In this document: piece by piece, positions 43,880-53,010 of the stretch
Layout of the letters: each line of letters starts with the position of its first letter
How positions within the stretch are numbered: position 1 is the stretch's first letter
DNA from: Piscinibacterium candidicorallinum
GTDB lineage: Bacteria; Pseudomonadota; Gammaproteobacteria; Burkholderiales; Burkholderiaceae_C
DNA length: 64,000 nt
Assembly (NCBI RefSeq): GCF_047549485.1
Contig: NZ_CP180191.1
Coordinates: forward strand, 3,720,001-3,784,000
Direction: 5' to 3'
Notes under the pieces: model-generated
Seen by the model: the letters and a program-made list of their open reading frames with translations, nothing else
Told to the model about the DNA's origin: nothing
Databases searched by the model: none
Position numbers and translations under genes: made by a program

Positions 43880-45184
43880 ATGCGTTCAGCAGAAGCGCTG
43901 GGCAGGCATCTGGTGCGTGGGCTGCCCTCGCGCCTGCGCCACCTCAGCCAGCAGATCGGGCCGGGGCTCATCACCGGTGCAGCCGATGACGATCCGTCAG
44001 GGCTGGCAACGTATTCGCAGGCCGGGGCGCAGTATGGCGCGGGCCTGCTCTGGACCACGGCGCTGACCACGCCACTGATGATCGGCATCCAGATGGTCAG
44101 TGCGCGCATCGGCTGGCTCACGGGCGAAGGTCTGGCCAAGGCCATGTGCCGGGTCATGCCCCGCTGGCTGGCCGTGGTCCTGGTGGCAGCACCGGTGCTG
44201 GCCAACACCCTGAACATCGCCGCGGACATTGCCGCCATGGGCGAAGCCCTCCAGCTGGTGGTGGGCGGGCCGGCCAACGGGTATTCGATCGTCTTTGCGC
44301 TGCTGTGCATCGTGCTGCCGATCCGCTTCTCCTATGAGGGCATGGTCCGCCTGCTCAAGTGGCTGACCCTGGCGCTGCTGGCCTATGTAGCGGTGGTACT
44401 CATGCTGCACGTGAACTGGGAGCGCGTGCTGGTTCAGACGCTGATTCCGCAACTGGGCCACGGCAGCGGCTACTGGCTCATGGTCGTGGCTGTGCTGGGC
44501 ACGACGATCAGTCCCTACCTCTTCTTCTGGCAGGCGGCGCAGGAAGCGGAATCCCGCCAGCGGGCCGAGTCCGCGCATCTGGTGCAGACGCCGCACGTAA
44601 CGCGCGAGCACCTGTACCGCATCAAGCTCGACAGCAGCTTCGGCATGGTCTTCTCGAACCTGATCGCCTTCTGCGTCATGCTGGCCTGCGCCCTGACGCT
44701 GCATCAGGCCGGCATTACCGAGATCGAGACCACGCGCCAGGCGGCCGAGGCGCTGCGCCCGATTGCCGGCGAGTTCGCGTTCATGCTGTTTGCACTGGGC
44801 GTCATCGGCACCGGCATGCTTGCGGTGCCGGTGCTGGCGGGATCGGCGGCCTATGCCGTGGCCGATGTACTCGAGTGGCGCGGCGGACTGGACCACGGTT
44901 TCAGCGAGGCCAAGGGCTTCTATGGCGTGCTGATCGCCGCCACCGCCGGCGGAGTGCTGCTCGATTTCACCGGCATCGACCCGATCAAGGCCTTGTTCTG
45001 GAGCGCGGTGGTCAACGGCGTGATCGCCGTGCCGATCATGGCCGTGATGATGTGGATCGGCGCACGCAGCGATGTACTGGGCCGCTGGACGCTCACCCGT
45101 CCGCATCGCGTGCTCGGCTGGGTGGCCACTGCGGCAATGGCCACGGCGGTGCTCGGTATGCTGGTGACCGCGCTTGCAGGCTAG
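43880..45184 (+). CDS. Nramp-like transporter with altered metal-binding motifs
   Basis: The 434-residue protein has about eleven membrane helices in the LeuT/Nramp fold. In canonical Mn/Fe Nramp proteins helix 1 carries DPGN and helix 6 a Met-Pro-His. Here helix 1 reads ADDDPSGLATYSQAG and the helix 6 region reads TTISPYLFFWQAAQEA, so the Asn of DPGN and the Met of helix 6 are both missing. It belongs with the Nramp-related clade found widely in Proteobacteria, whose substrate I cannot state. Its position 6 bp after a TctE-type kinase suggests regulation by that system. Confidence 0.85.
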   Translation: MRSAEALGRHLVRGLPSRLRHLSQQIGPGLITGAADDDPSGLATYSQAGAQYGAGLLWTTALTTPLMIGIQMVSARIGWLTGEGLAKAMCRVMPRWLAVVLVAAPVLANTLNIAADIAAMGEALQLVVGGPANGYSIVFALLCIVLPIRFSYEGMVRLLKWLTLALLAYVAVVLMLHVNWERVLVQTLIPQLGHGSGYWLMVVAVLGTTISPYLFFWQAAQEAESRQRAESAHLVQTPHVTREHLYRIKLDSSFGMVFSNLIAFCVMLACALTLHQAGITEIETTRQAAEALRPIAGEFAFMLFALGVIGTGMLAVPVLAGSAAYAVADVLEWRGGLDHGFSEAKGFYGVLIAATAGGVLLDFTGIDPIKALFWSAVVNGVIAVPIMAVMMWIGARSDVLGRWTLTRPHRVLGWVATAAMATAVLGMLVTALAG

Positions 45185-45229
45185 GACACCGTCCTGGCGC
45201 CGCGCCAACTCGCGTGAGGAAGCGGATCA

Positions 45230-45616
45230 ATGAGCAATGGCAAACGCCTGATTTCCAGCGGTTCGGCCTTCGAGGCCATCGCGGGCTACTCGCGCGCCGT
45301 GGTGCAGGATGGCTGGGTGCACGTCTCCGGCACCACGGGTTTTGACTACACGCGCATGGAAATCCACAGCGACCTGATCGCGCAGACGCACCAGTGCTTT
45401 GCCAACATCAGTGCAGCGCTGGAGAAGGCCGGCTGCACGCTGGACGATGTCGTCCGTGTGCGCTATCTGCTGACCGATGCGGCCGACTTCGACCGCGTGG
45501 CGCCGATCTTTGGGGAATACTTCGGCCGCGCGCGCCCGGCGGCTACCGCCATGGTGGTGGGCCTGGTGGACCCGCGCATGCTGATCGAGATTGAGGTCAC
45601 GGCGCGGCAGCCCTGA
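45230..45616 (+). CDS. RidA (YjgF/YER057c) family protein
   Basis: The 128-residue protein has the RidA-family pattern: VHVSGTTGF near residue 32, QTHQCFANISAALEKAGCTLDDVVRV, and the C-terminal RPAATAMVVGLVDPRMLIEIEVTA with the conserved Arg and Glu. Family members deaminate reactive enamines or bind small molecules. This divergent member may not be RidA itself. It lies 45 bp after the Nramp-like gene and converges on sodC with 17 bp between. Confidence 0.88.
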   Translation: MSNGKRLISSGSAFEAIAGYSRAVVQDGWVHVSGTTGFDYTRMEIHSDLIAQTHQCFANISAALEKAGCTLDDVVRVRYLLTDAADFDRVAPIFGEYFGRARPAATAMVVGLVDPRMLIEIEVTARQP

Positions 45617-45633
45617 GCCACGCGCGCTGCTGC

Positions 45634-46182
45634 TCAGCGCACGGCTTCGATCACGCCGCAGCCCGGCCGAGGTCCGGAGTTGCCGGTGGGCTGGGTCTTC
45701 AAGTCGTCCGGGTCGCGGTGAACGATCACAGCGCGGCCGATGATGCCGAGCGGGCTCACGTCCAAAGTCACGCCCTTGAGCTCGAAGCGCAGCTCCGCAT
45801 TGCCGTTGGCGTCAGCCTTGAGTGCCGGCAGATCGCCGGCATGTGCGTCACCCGCGCCATGCATGCCATGGCGCTTGCCAGCCGGATTGAAGTGGCCGCG
45901 GCTGGCCATGCCCTCGCTCGCGCAGTCGCCCACCTCGTGAATGTGAAATCCGTGCGTGGCATTCGGCTTCAGCCCCGTGATGCGCCCGGAGACGTAGACC
46001 ACCCCTTCCGCCTGCCGGAATTCCAGCTGACCTGCGGGACTCATGGCCGCTGCCGTGGCGGCACCCGTGGGCACGATCTGTACGCGCGCAAGCGGCGGCC
46101 CATAGGTGGCGGGGGAGCTGCATGCGGCAAGCAGCACGCCGGCGAGCACAGGCAGGCAGAGCGCAGCGCGGTGGTGGGTCAT
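45634..46182 (-). CDS. sodC: Cu/Zn superoxide dismutase, lipoprotein form
   Basis: The 182-residue protein has a lipobox (LLAAC, Cys21), so it is probably lipid-anchored in the periplasm, where it removes superoxide. The metal ligands are all visible: GFHIHEVGDC, GHFNPAGKRHG, HAGDLPAL with the zinc Asp, and GRAVIVHRDPDD. The disulfide Cys pair is in GDCAS and PRPGCGVIE. The ATG at 46182 (MTHHRAALCLPVLAG) is chosen; longer frames lack a signal-peptide start. Confidence 0.95.
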   Translation of the reverse strand: MTHHRAALCLPVLAGVLLAACSSPATYGPPLARVQIVPTGAATAAAMSPAGQLEFRQAEGVVYVSGRITGLKPNATHGFHIHEVGDCASEGMASRGHFNPAGKRHGMHGAGDAHAGDLPALKADANGNAELRFELKGVTLDVSPLGIIGRAVIVHRDPDDLKTQPTGNSGPRPGCGVIEAVR

Positions 46183-46467
46183 GGTTTCAGCCTTGTTGAT
46201 GAACAGTGATCTCAGAGACAAGGATGCCGCGCGCGCGTTCAAGGCCTGTGTAACCATGCGTAGTCTGCGCTGCGCGCATGACAGACGGGTTGAAGCAAGA
46301 CTTCGGCTTCGCATGCTTTAGCTGCATCAACTGGATGGATCGAGGCGCCGCGGCCGGTCTGGTCGAAGGGCCGAATCGGCCTCGCGCTGCCGATGCGCAA
46401 CTGACTGCGGCCTAAGCTGCGCAACCGTTCTCACTGACACCCGGCGCCAAACCGCCCGGTGCACCGC
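46183..46467. other. 285-bp intergenic region between divergent sodC and EamA genes
   Basis: It should contain both promoters. I see no convincing hairpin, repeat copy or additional gene in it. Confidence 0.4.
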
Positions 46468-47388
46468 ATGTTTGAAGCTGCATCCACGGCCGTCACCCGC
46501 CCGCTGCTCGGTGTGCATGCCAAGCTGCTTGGCATGGCTGTGCTCTGGGGTGCGTCCTGGCCTGCGGGCAAGGTGCTGGCCCAGTCCATGCCGCCGCTCA
46601 CGGCCGCTGCGTGGCGCTTCGCCTTCGCGGTGCTGATCCTGCTGGTCTGGATGCTCGCCACGCGCGGCTGGCCGCGTCTGAGTCCCCGGCAATGGGCAAG
46701 CCTGGCGCTGGCGGGCGCGGTGGGTGTGTTTGGTTATGCCGTGTTCTTCATGCTCGGCCTGCAGCTCGTGCCCGCATCACGCGCCGCGCTGGTGGTGACG
46801 ACCAATCCCGTGTTCACCACCCTGCTCGCCGTGTGGCTCTTCAGGGAGCACTTCAACGGACGGATCGGTCTGGGCATGCTGATGGCCGTACTCGGCGCGG
46901 CCACGGTGCTCACGCGCGGTGCGCCCTGGCATCTGTTTGCAGGCGCGCTGGGCCTGGGCGAATGGCTGCTGCTGGGCTGCGTGGCCACCTGGACCGGCTA
47001 CACGCTCATCAGCCGCGGCCTGCTCAAGGGCATCGATACAGTGACCAGCACGGCCCTGGGCGCCGTCTTCGGTACCGCCTTGCTGATCGTCACCGCACTC
47101 TTGCTGGACGGCCGCGCCGCGCTGGCCGCACCCCTGGTCTGGACACCCACGGTCTGGATCTCCATGGCCTTTCTGGTGGTGGGCGCCACGGTGCTGGCCT
47201 ACGCCTGGTACTTCGACGGCGTGGCCCAGCTCGGTGCCGGCACGGCTGCGAGCTACATCAGCCTGGTGCCGGTCTTCGGCGTCAGTTCGAGCATTCTGCT
47301 GCTCGGCGAGCCGGTGGATAGCTCACTGTTGATCGGCGGTGCACTGGCCGTGGCGGGCGTGGTAGTGATGAATCGGGCGAGGCGCTGA
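46468..47388 (+). CDS. EamA-family (DMT superfamily) transporter
   Basis: The 306-residue protein has about ten transmembrane helices forming two EamA repeats (about 20-150 and 160-300). It shows AVLWGASWPAGKVLA and TNPVFTTLLAVWLFREHF, typical of RhaT/YdcZ-type exporters. It is a paralogue of the gene at 11.6-12.5 kb, but with a different N-terminus. The start may be the ATG at 46468 or a GTG 9 bp upstream. Confidence 0.88.
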   Translation: MFEAASTAVTRPLLGVHAKLLGMAVLWGASWPAGKVLAQSMPPLTAAAWRFAFAVLILLVWMLATRGWPRLSPRQWASLALAGAVGVFGYAVFFMLGLQLVPASRAALVVTTNPVFTTLLAVWLFREHFNGRIGLGMLMAVLGAATVLTRGAPWHLFAGALGLGEWLLLGCVATWTGYTLISRGLLKGIDTVTSTALGAVFGTALLIVTALLLDGRAALAAPLVWTPTVWISMAFLVVGATVLAYAWYFDGVAQLGAGTAASYISLVPVFGVSSSILLLGEPVDSSLLIGGALAVAGVVVMNRARR

Positions 47389-47412
47389 GGCTGCAGGCGC
47401 GACAATTCAGCC

Positions 47413-47838
47413 GTGACCCACGCCGACATCCAGCGCTTCTTCGACCGCTACACCGCCGCCTTCGACACACTGGACGGCGACGCGGTCGCGGCGCTCTGGC
47501 ACACGGCCAGTGGCATTGCCGATGCGCGCGGCGTGGTCTGGTGGACGGATGCAGCCGACATTGCAGCCAACATGCGCGAGCTGTGCAAGGTCTATCGCAA
47601 CGCGGGCTATGTCCGCGCGCAGCACCGCATCCTGGATGCCGTGCCGATGGGCGCGGATGACGCCTTCGTCAATGTCGCCTGGGTGATAGAGGGTTCGGGT
47701 GGCACTGTGCTGCAATCCTTCCGCACGGGCTACCAGCTCAAGAAGCCACCGGGCGCTGCGGCTGACGCCATCCGCGTGCTGCTGTGCACCGCCTACGAAG
47801 AAGACATCACTCAACTTCCCAATCATGCTGCTCACTGA
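47413..47838 (+). CDS. NTF2-like (SnoaL/DUF4440-type) protein
   Basis: The 141-residue protein opens ADIQRFFDRYTAAFDTLDGDAVAALWH, the standard first helices of NTF2-like folds. A strand pattern follows, ending in FRTGYQLKK. The start is a GTG at 47413. Its 3' end overlaps the start of the acyl-CoA dehydrogenase by 14 bp, so the two are translationally coupled. Function is unknown; the overlap suggests a role with the dehydrogenase. Confidence 0.75.
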   Translation: MTHADIQRFFDRYTAAFDTLDGDAVAALWHTASGIADARGVVWWTDAADIAANMRELCKVYRNAGYVRAQHRILDAVPMGADDAFVNVAWVIEGSGGTVLQSFRTGYQLKKPPGAAADAIRVLLCTAYEEDITQLPNHAAH

Positions 47839-48958
47839 AGACCAGAACATGGTGCGCGACGCCGTGCGCGCCTACGTGCAGGACCACATCGCCCCCAAGG
47901 CCGCCGAGTGGGATAAGACGCACCACTTCCCGGCCGCCGAGTTGAAGGGCCTGGCCGAGCTGGGTTGCTACGGCATCTGCGTGCCCGACAGCTACGGCGG
48001 CGCCGGGCTGGACTATGTGTCTCTGGCGGTGATCCTGGAAGAGATTGCCGCCGGCGACGGCGCCACCAGCACGGTGGTGAGCGTGAACAACTGCCCCGTG
48101 TGCTCGATCCTGATGAGCTTTGCCAGCGAGGCGCAGAAGCAGCAGTACCTCGTGCCCCTGGCGCGCGGCGAGATGCTCGGCGCCTTTGCCCTGACCGAGC
48201 CGCATGTGGGCAGCGACGCCAGCGCGCTGCGCACCACCGCAACGCGCGATGGCGACCACTACGTGCTCAACGGCGTGAAGCAGTTCATCACCAGTGGCAA
48301 GCATGGCGATGTGGCCATCGTCTTTGCCGTGACGGACAAGGCCGCTGGCAAGAAAGGCATCTCCGCCTTCATCGTCGAGACCAGGACACCCGGCTACATC
48401 GTTGCCCGCGTGGAAGACAAGATGGGCCAGCACGCCAGCGACACGGCACAGATCCTGTTCGAGAACTGCCGCGTGCCCGCCGCCAATCGCCTGGGCGAGG
48501 AAGGCGCGGGCTACAAGATGGCGCTGTCCGGTCTGGAGGGCGGGCGCATCGGCATTGCCAGCCAGTGCGTGGGAATGGCGCGCGCCGCCTTTGAGTGCGC
48601 CCTGCAGTACTCGAAGGACCGCGAGGCCTTTGGTCAGCCCCTGTTCAACCACCAGGCCGTGCAGTTCCGCCTGGCCGACATGGCCATGCGCATCGAGGCC
48701 GCACGCCAGCTCATCTGGCACGCGGCCGCGCTCAAGGACGCCGGCCAGCCCTGCCTGAAGGAAGCCGCCATGGCCAAGCTGCTGGCCAGCGAGATGGCCG
48801 AGCGCGTGTGTTCAGACGCCATCCAGACCCTGGGCGGCTACGGCTATGTGAGCGACTTTCCGGTCGAGCGCATCTACCGCGACGTGCGTGTGGCTCAGAT
48901 CTACGAAGGCACCAGCGACATCCAGAAGATCCTGATAGGCCGCGCGCTCGCCGGCTGA
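47825..48958 (+). CDS. Acyl-CoA dehydrogenase
   Basis: This FAD enzyme of 377 residues has FALTEPHVGSDAS and QTLGGYGYVSDFPVERIYRD, and the C-terminal catalytic Glu in QIYEGTSDIQKILIGRALAG. That is the short/medium-chain and butyryl-CoA dehydrogenase position, unlike the ivd gene at 14.3 kb. The acyl chain cannot be specified. It is coupled to the upstream NTF2-like gene. A copy of the dispersed repeat follows 38 bp after the stop. Confidence 0.92.
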   Translation: MLLTEDQNMVRDAVRAYVQDHIAPKAAEWDKTHHFPAAELKGLAELGCYGICVPDSYGGAGLDYVSLAVILEEIAAGDGATSTVVSVNNCPVCSILMSFASEAQKQQYLVPLARGEMLGAFALTEPHVGSDASALRTTATRDGDHYVLNGVKQFITSGKHGDVAIVFAVTDKAAGKKGISAFIVETRTPGYIVARVEDKMGQHASDTAQILFENCRVPAANRLGEEGAGYKMALSGLEGGRIGIASQCVGMARAAFECALQYSKDREAFGQPLFNHQAVQFRLADMAMRIEAARQLIWHAAALKDAGQPCLKEAAMAKLLASEMAERVCSDAIQTLGGYGYVSDFPVERIYRDVRVAQIYEGTSDIQKILIGRALAG

Positions 48959-48995
48959 GGCTGACACCCGGACTCGGGGGCTTGGATTCAGCATT

Positions 48996-49045
48996 GGTGC
49001 GGCTTTTCAGACCAAAATGGCTGGAAAGCCGCGCCAGACAAGCGA
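48996..49045 (+). repeat. Dispersed hairpin repeat, copy F
   Basis: The stem GTGCGGCTTTTCAG / CTGGAAAGCCGCGC around ACCAAAATGG is followed by CAGACAAGCG. It lies between the convergent acyl-CoA dehydrogenase and MarC genes, in sense polarity for the former. Confidence 0.85.
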
Positions 49046-49064
49046 TCGTGGTGCCGCGCGTCGC

Positions 49065-49742
49065 CTACTTCGGCAGCTGCCCCAGCATCTCCGTCACCCC
49101 GCGCCAGGCAATGTCGATGCCGATGCAGAACAGGATGAAGGCCGACAGGCGCAGCACGATGATGGTGCCCAGCCGGCCCAGCAGCGCCACCAGGCGTGCG
49201 GCGTGGCGGTAGCAGAGGTAGATCGCCAGCACGGCGATGAATGAACCCAGTACTGCCGCACTGACGGTGAGCAGCCAGTCCTTCAGGCGCGTGGGCGTGC
49301 TGGCGCCCAGCGTGATGGCCGCCGAGATCGTGCCCGGCCCCACACTCAGCGGAAAGCTGATCGGATAGAAGCTGCGCACCTTGAGCGTCTCCTCGCTCCA
49401 ACCCTGCTCGCAGGTAGAGGCCACGGCCTTCTGAATGGTGTCATCCTGCTGATCGGACAGCATGCGCCAACCCGCCACCGCAATCAGGATGCCCCCGGCC
49501 AGTTGCACCACAGCCAGGGACAGGTTGAAGAAGGCCAGCACATGGCTGCCGATCAGGTAGGCCCCCATCATGAGGAACCAGCAGTTCACCGCCACCTGCC
49601 GCGCCAAACGGCGGTGAATCTGCGGCGGCTGCCCCGCCACCAGCGCCGCCACGACGGGCACCTTGCCCAGCGGATTGAGAATGGGCAGCAAGGTGGCCGG
49701 CACGATCAGCAGCGCGGCGATCCAGGTGGATAGAAGGTTCAT
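49065..49742 (-). CDS. MarC-family integral membrane protein
   Basis: The 225-residue protein has six predicted membrane helices and the MarC/UPF0056 motifs LPILNPLGKVPVVAALV and FPLSVGPGTISAAITLGA. Despite the family name, a role in multiple antibiotic resistance is not established; the function is unknown. The 190-bp upstream region is AT-rich near the neighbouring NDH-2 gene and should hold its promoter. Confidence 0.9.
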   Translation of the reverse strand: MNLLSTWIAALLIVPATLLPILNPLGKVPVVAALVAGQPPQIHRRLARQVAVNCWFLMMGAYLIGSHVLAFFNLSLAVVQLAGGILIAVAGWRMLSDQQDDTIQKAVASTCEQGWSEETLKVRSFYPISFPLSVGPGTISAAITLGASTPTRLKDWLLTVSAAVLGSFIAVLAIYLCYRHAARLVALLGRLGTIIVLRLSAFILFCIGIDIAWRGVTEMLGQLPK

Positions 49743-49932
49743 GCGCGTAATCGCCGGGCTGAAGTGGGAGGGAACGTGCTGTCGCGCCGCTGCGCAGAGG
49801 CGCCGCAGGGCAGAATCGCTCTCAAACGATGCTTGGCTTGCATATCTGTGGCCGAAATCACAGTATTTCTCTTACAGAATCCGCCAAAACTCTCTATAAA
49901 TAAGCGGAAAGTCGATTTTCTGATTCTGGCCA

Positions 49933-51225
49933 TTATTGACGCTTTCTATCACCGGCAAGAAAGATCCGTGCATGCCGCTGCATGGTCCAGTACTGCGCGG
50001 CCCAGTCGATCATGACGGCGATGCGGTTGCGAAAGCCGATGAGAAAGAAAACGTGCGCAAACAGCCAAAGCCACCAGGCGAAGATGCCGCCGAACTTGAA
50101 GCGGCCCATCTGCGCGATGGCGCGGTGGCGGCCGATGGTCGCCATGGAGCCGTAGTCCTTGTAGACGAAAGGCCGCACCGGCTGCCCGGCGATCCGCGCC
50201 TGCACATTGGCCGCTGCGCACCAACCCATCTGCTTGGCGGCGGGTGCGATGCCGGGGACGGACTTGCCGCCGCTTTCGATCACGGCCAGATCACCGATCA
50301 CGCTGATCTCTGGGTGCAGGGGCAGGCTCAGATCCGGCAGCACCTGCACGCGGCCGGCACGGTCGAGCGTGGCGCCGGTAGATTGTGCGAGCAGCTGGCC
50401 TAGCGGGCTCGCCTTCACGCCCGCGCCCCAGATCACGTTCCCGGTACCGATGCGTTCGCTGCCCGCAGGCGTGCTCACGTCCACGCCCCGAGCATCAATG
50501 GCCGTCACCCGCGCATTCAGGCGCACCTGCACGCCGAGACTTTCGAGTTGGCGGCGCGCGCTGTCTGACAAGTCTTCCGGATAGGCCGCCAGCACGCGCG
50601 GCCCGCCTTCAAGCAGCAGCACCTCGGTTGAGCGCGCATCAAAGCGCCGGAACTCACCGGGCAGGGTGTGGCGCGCGATCTCGGCCAGCGTGCCAGCCAT
50701 TTCCACGCCGGTCGGGCCGCCGCCGATCACCACGAATCGCAAACAGGCCGCGCGCGCCGAGGGGTCGGTCAGCCGCTCGGCCTGCTCGAAAGTGGCAAGA
50801 ATGCGGTTGCGGATGGCGTAGGCGTCGTCCAAGGTCTTCAAGCCGGGTGCATGCTCGGCCCAATCGTCCCGGCCGAAGTAGCTGTGCGTGGCGCCCGCCG
50901 CCACGATGAGGTGGTCGTAGGGGATGCGCTCGCGGCCCGTTTCGCCCTCCCCGTCGATCAGCACCTCGCGCGCTGGCACATCGATGCCGACCACCTCGGC
51001 CAGCAGCACGGTGGTGTTGGCCTGCCTGCGCAGCACGTGCCTGATGGGTGCGGCAATCGAGGGCGCGGCCAGCCCTGCCGTGGCGACCTGGTAGAGCAGC
51101 GGCTGAAAGAGATGGTGGTTGGTGCGGTCCAGCACGGTGACATCCACCGGCGCATCCTTGAGTGCCTTGGCCGCCGCCAGCCCGCCGAAGCCGGCACCGA
51201 TGATCACGATTCTGGGTCGGGTCAT
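49933..51225 (-). CDS. Type II NADH:quinone oxidoreductase-like flavoprotein (NDH-2)
   Basis: The 430-residue protein has an FAD-binding motif (IVIIGAGFGGLAAAKAL) at the N-terminus, RTNHHLFQPLLYQVATAGL (diagnostic of NDH-2), and a second Rossmann motif (VVIGGGPTGVEMAG) for NADH. The quinone-site region AKQMGWCAAANV and a hydrophobic, membrane-associating C-terminus (FAWWLWLFAHVFFLIGF) follow. It transfers electrons from NADH to quinone without pumping protons. The ATG at 51225 has GGAGGTGAG immediately upstream. Confidence 0.93.
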   Translation of the reverse strand: MTRPRIVIIGAGFGGLAAAKALKDAPVDVTVLDRTNHHLFQPLLYQVATAGLAAPSIAAPIRHVLRRQANTTVLLAEVVGIDVPAREVLIDGEGETGRERIPYDHLIVAAGATHSYFGRDDWAEHAPGLKTLDDAYAIRNRILATFEQAERLTDPSARAACLRFVVIGGGPTGVEMAGTLAEIARHTLPGEFRRFDARSTEVLLLEGGPRVLAAYPEDLSDSARRQLESLGVQVRLNARVTAIDARGVDVSTPAGSERIGTGNVIWGAGVKASPLGQLLAQSTGATLDRAGRVQVLPDLSLPLHPEISVIGDLAVIESGGKSVPGIAPAAKQMGWCAAANVQARIAGQPVRPFVYKDYGSMATIGRHRAIAQMGRFKFGGIFAWWLWLFAHVFFLIGFRNRIAVMIDWAAQYWTMQRHARIFLAGDRKRQ

Positions 51226-51284
51226 GCTCACCTCCGGCTCGCAGTATGCCAAGGCGCTACGCTGCTTCTTTCGCACGGAACCTC

Positions 51285-51833
51285 ATGGCCCTCAAGTCCA
51301 CCATCTACAAGGCGAATCTGTCGATCGCCGACATGGACCGCAACTACTACGCGGACCATGCCCTCACCATCGCGCGCCACCCCAGCGAGAACGACGAGCG
51401 CATGATGATCCGCCTGCTGGCCTTTGCGCTGCATGCCGATGAACGCATGGGCTTCGGCAAGGGCCTCTCCGACCCCGACGAGCCCGATGTGCTCACGCGC
51501 GACCTCACGGGCGCCATCACGCACTGGATCGAGGTCGGCCAGCCCGACGAGCGCGCCATTCTCAAGGCCTGCGGGCGGGCGCAGCAAGTCAGTGTGCTGG
51601 GCTATGCCAGCAGCACCGACATCTGGTGGCGCAACATCGAGAGCAAGCTCACGCGCACGCGCAATCTCACGGTGCAAAGCGTGGCGGCGGCGCAGAGCCA
51701 GGCCCTCGCAGCCCTGGCCGAACGCAGCATGAACCTTCAGTTCAGCATCCAGGACGCCAGCGTGATGGTCACGAGTGAGCGCGGCAGCGTGCAGCTTGAC
51801 GTGGTGCAGCTCATGACACCGAAAGTCGATTGA
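51285..51833 (+). CDS. yaeQ: YaeQ family protein
   Basis: The 182-residue protein begins MALKSTIYKANLSIADMDRNYY and continues HALTIARHPSENDERMMIRLLAFAL, both diagnostic of YaeQ. It has a PD-(D/E)XK-like fold but no proven activity. E. coli YaeQ was reported as a suppressor of rfaH phenotypes. It stands alone and is divergent from NDH-2 with a 59-bp gap. The start at 51285 is the conserved one. Confidence 0.93.
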   Translation: MALKSTIYKANLSIADMDRNYYADHALTIARHPSENDERMMIRLLAFALHADERMGFGKGLSDPDEPDVLTRDLTGAITHWIEVGQPDERAILKACGRAQQVSVLGYASSTDIWWRNIESKLTRTRNLTVQSVAAAQSQALAALAERSMNLQFSIQDASVMVTSERGSVQLDVVQLMTPKVD

Positions 51834-51919
51834 GTTGATCCTGCCCTGCACGGGCGATAGGCAAGCCCGCGCCGCACGCGCATCATGCGGCGCATTCCAA
51901 ACCCGAAGGGAGTGCGTCG

Positions 51920-52978
51920 ATGAGCAAGGGGATTCGGCTTAGTGAGAAGTGGTTTCGCCGAGGGCTGTGGCTCGTGGCGGTGGTGTTTGCGGGCTTTCTG
52001 ATCGGCCTGGGCGGGCTGATCGTCAGCGATCTGCCGCGCGTCGAAGAGCGTCTGCAGACCGATGACTACATCGACAAGGCCGCGGCCGCGCCGCTGCGCG
52101 CGCAGCTCGACGCCTTTGAGAACCAGCAGCGTGAGCTTTCAGAGCAGCGTGAACGCGCTCAGCTGGCCCTGACCACGGCGCGCAACGATGTGCGCGAGAC
52201 GCAGGACACCTTTGCCAACTGGCTGGCCACGCGCGGCACCACGCAGAAGAGCGATCAGGACCCGGAAGTCATCGCCCGCACCAAGGCGCTGGACGGCCTG
52301 AAGGCCAAGGAGCGTGAGGCCCAGCGCGTGCTCGAAGGGATCGATGCGCAGCTGCTCGGGCTCACGCAGCAGCGCAGCGCCGTGCAACGGACCTTGGCCG
52401 ATCTGGAGTACAGCGCCAACACCCTGCTGGCGGCCGAGCGGCGCAAGCAGGAGCTGCGCGTGTTTGCCTACCGGCTTGCGCTCACTCTGCCGCTGCTGCT
52501 GATCGCCGGCTGGCTGTTCGTGAAGAAGCGCAAGGGCCAGTACTGGCCCTTTGTGTGGGGCTTCATCTTCTTTGCGCTGTTTGCCTTCTTCGTGGAGCTC
52601 GTGCCTTACCTGCCCAGCTATGGCGGCTACGTGCGCTACATCGTCGGCATTGCACTGACGCTCATCATCGGCCATTACGCCATCCGCGCCATGCAGCGCT
52701 ATCTGGAGCGGCAAAAGCTGGCCGAAGCACAGCCTGAAGTGCAACGACGCGAGAGCCTGAGCTACGACCTCGCCATGGCGCGCCTGGCCAAGAAGGTCTG
52801 CCCGGGCTGCGAGCGCCCGGTGGATCTGGCCAACCCCGAGAACAATCACTGCCCGCATTGCGGCATCGGTCTGTTCGACCGCTGCGGCAAGTGCAACACG
52901 CGCAAGAACGCCTTTGCACGCTACTGCCACGCCTGCGGTGAGCCGGCTGCGCATCAAGTGGCCGCCGAGTCGGCCTGA
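51920..52978 (+). CDS. Membrane protein with coiled coil and double zinc ribbon, unknown function
   Basis: The 352-residue protein has a membrane helix at about residues 17-37 and a charged coiled coil at about 55-165. Three more helices lie at about 178-262. A C-terminal cytosolic zinc ribbon has two knuckle pairs (CPGC...CPHC and CGKC...CHAC, eight cysteines, about 292-343). The order suggests a membrane scaffold. I do not recognise a function. The gene is followed 32 bp later by a methyltransferase gene. Confidence 0.8.
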   Translation: MSKGIRLSEKWFRRGLWLVAVVFAGFLIGLGGLIVSDLPRVEERLQTDDYIDKAAAAPLRAQLDAFENQQRELSEQRERAQLALTTARNDVRETQDTFANWLATRGTTQKSDQDPEVIARTKALDGLKAKEREAQRVLEGIDAQLLGLTQQRSAVQRTLADLEYSANTLLAAERRKQELRVFAYRLALTLPLLLIAGWLFVKKRKGQYWPFVWGFIFFALFAFFVELVPYLPSYGGYVRYIVGIALTLIIGHYAIRAMQRYLERQKLAEAQPEVQRRESLSYDLAMARLAKKVCPGCERPVDLANPENNHCPHCGIGLFDRCGKCNTRKNAFARYCHACGEPAAHQVAAESA

Positions 52979-53010
52979 GCCCTCCGAGCAACGCAAGGGT
53001 CGCGTGTGCG

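Noticed and set aside
49890..49915. TAAGCGGAAAG upstream of marC as another repeat copy
   Set aside because: Only the tail hexamers match; no stem is recognisable.
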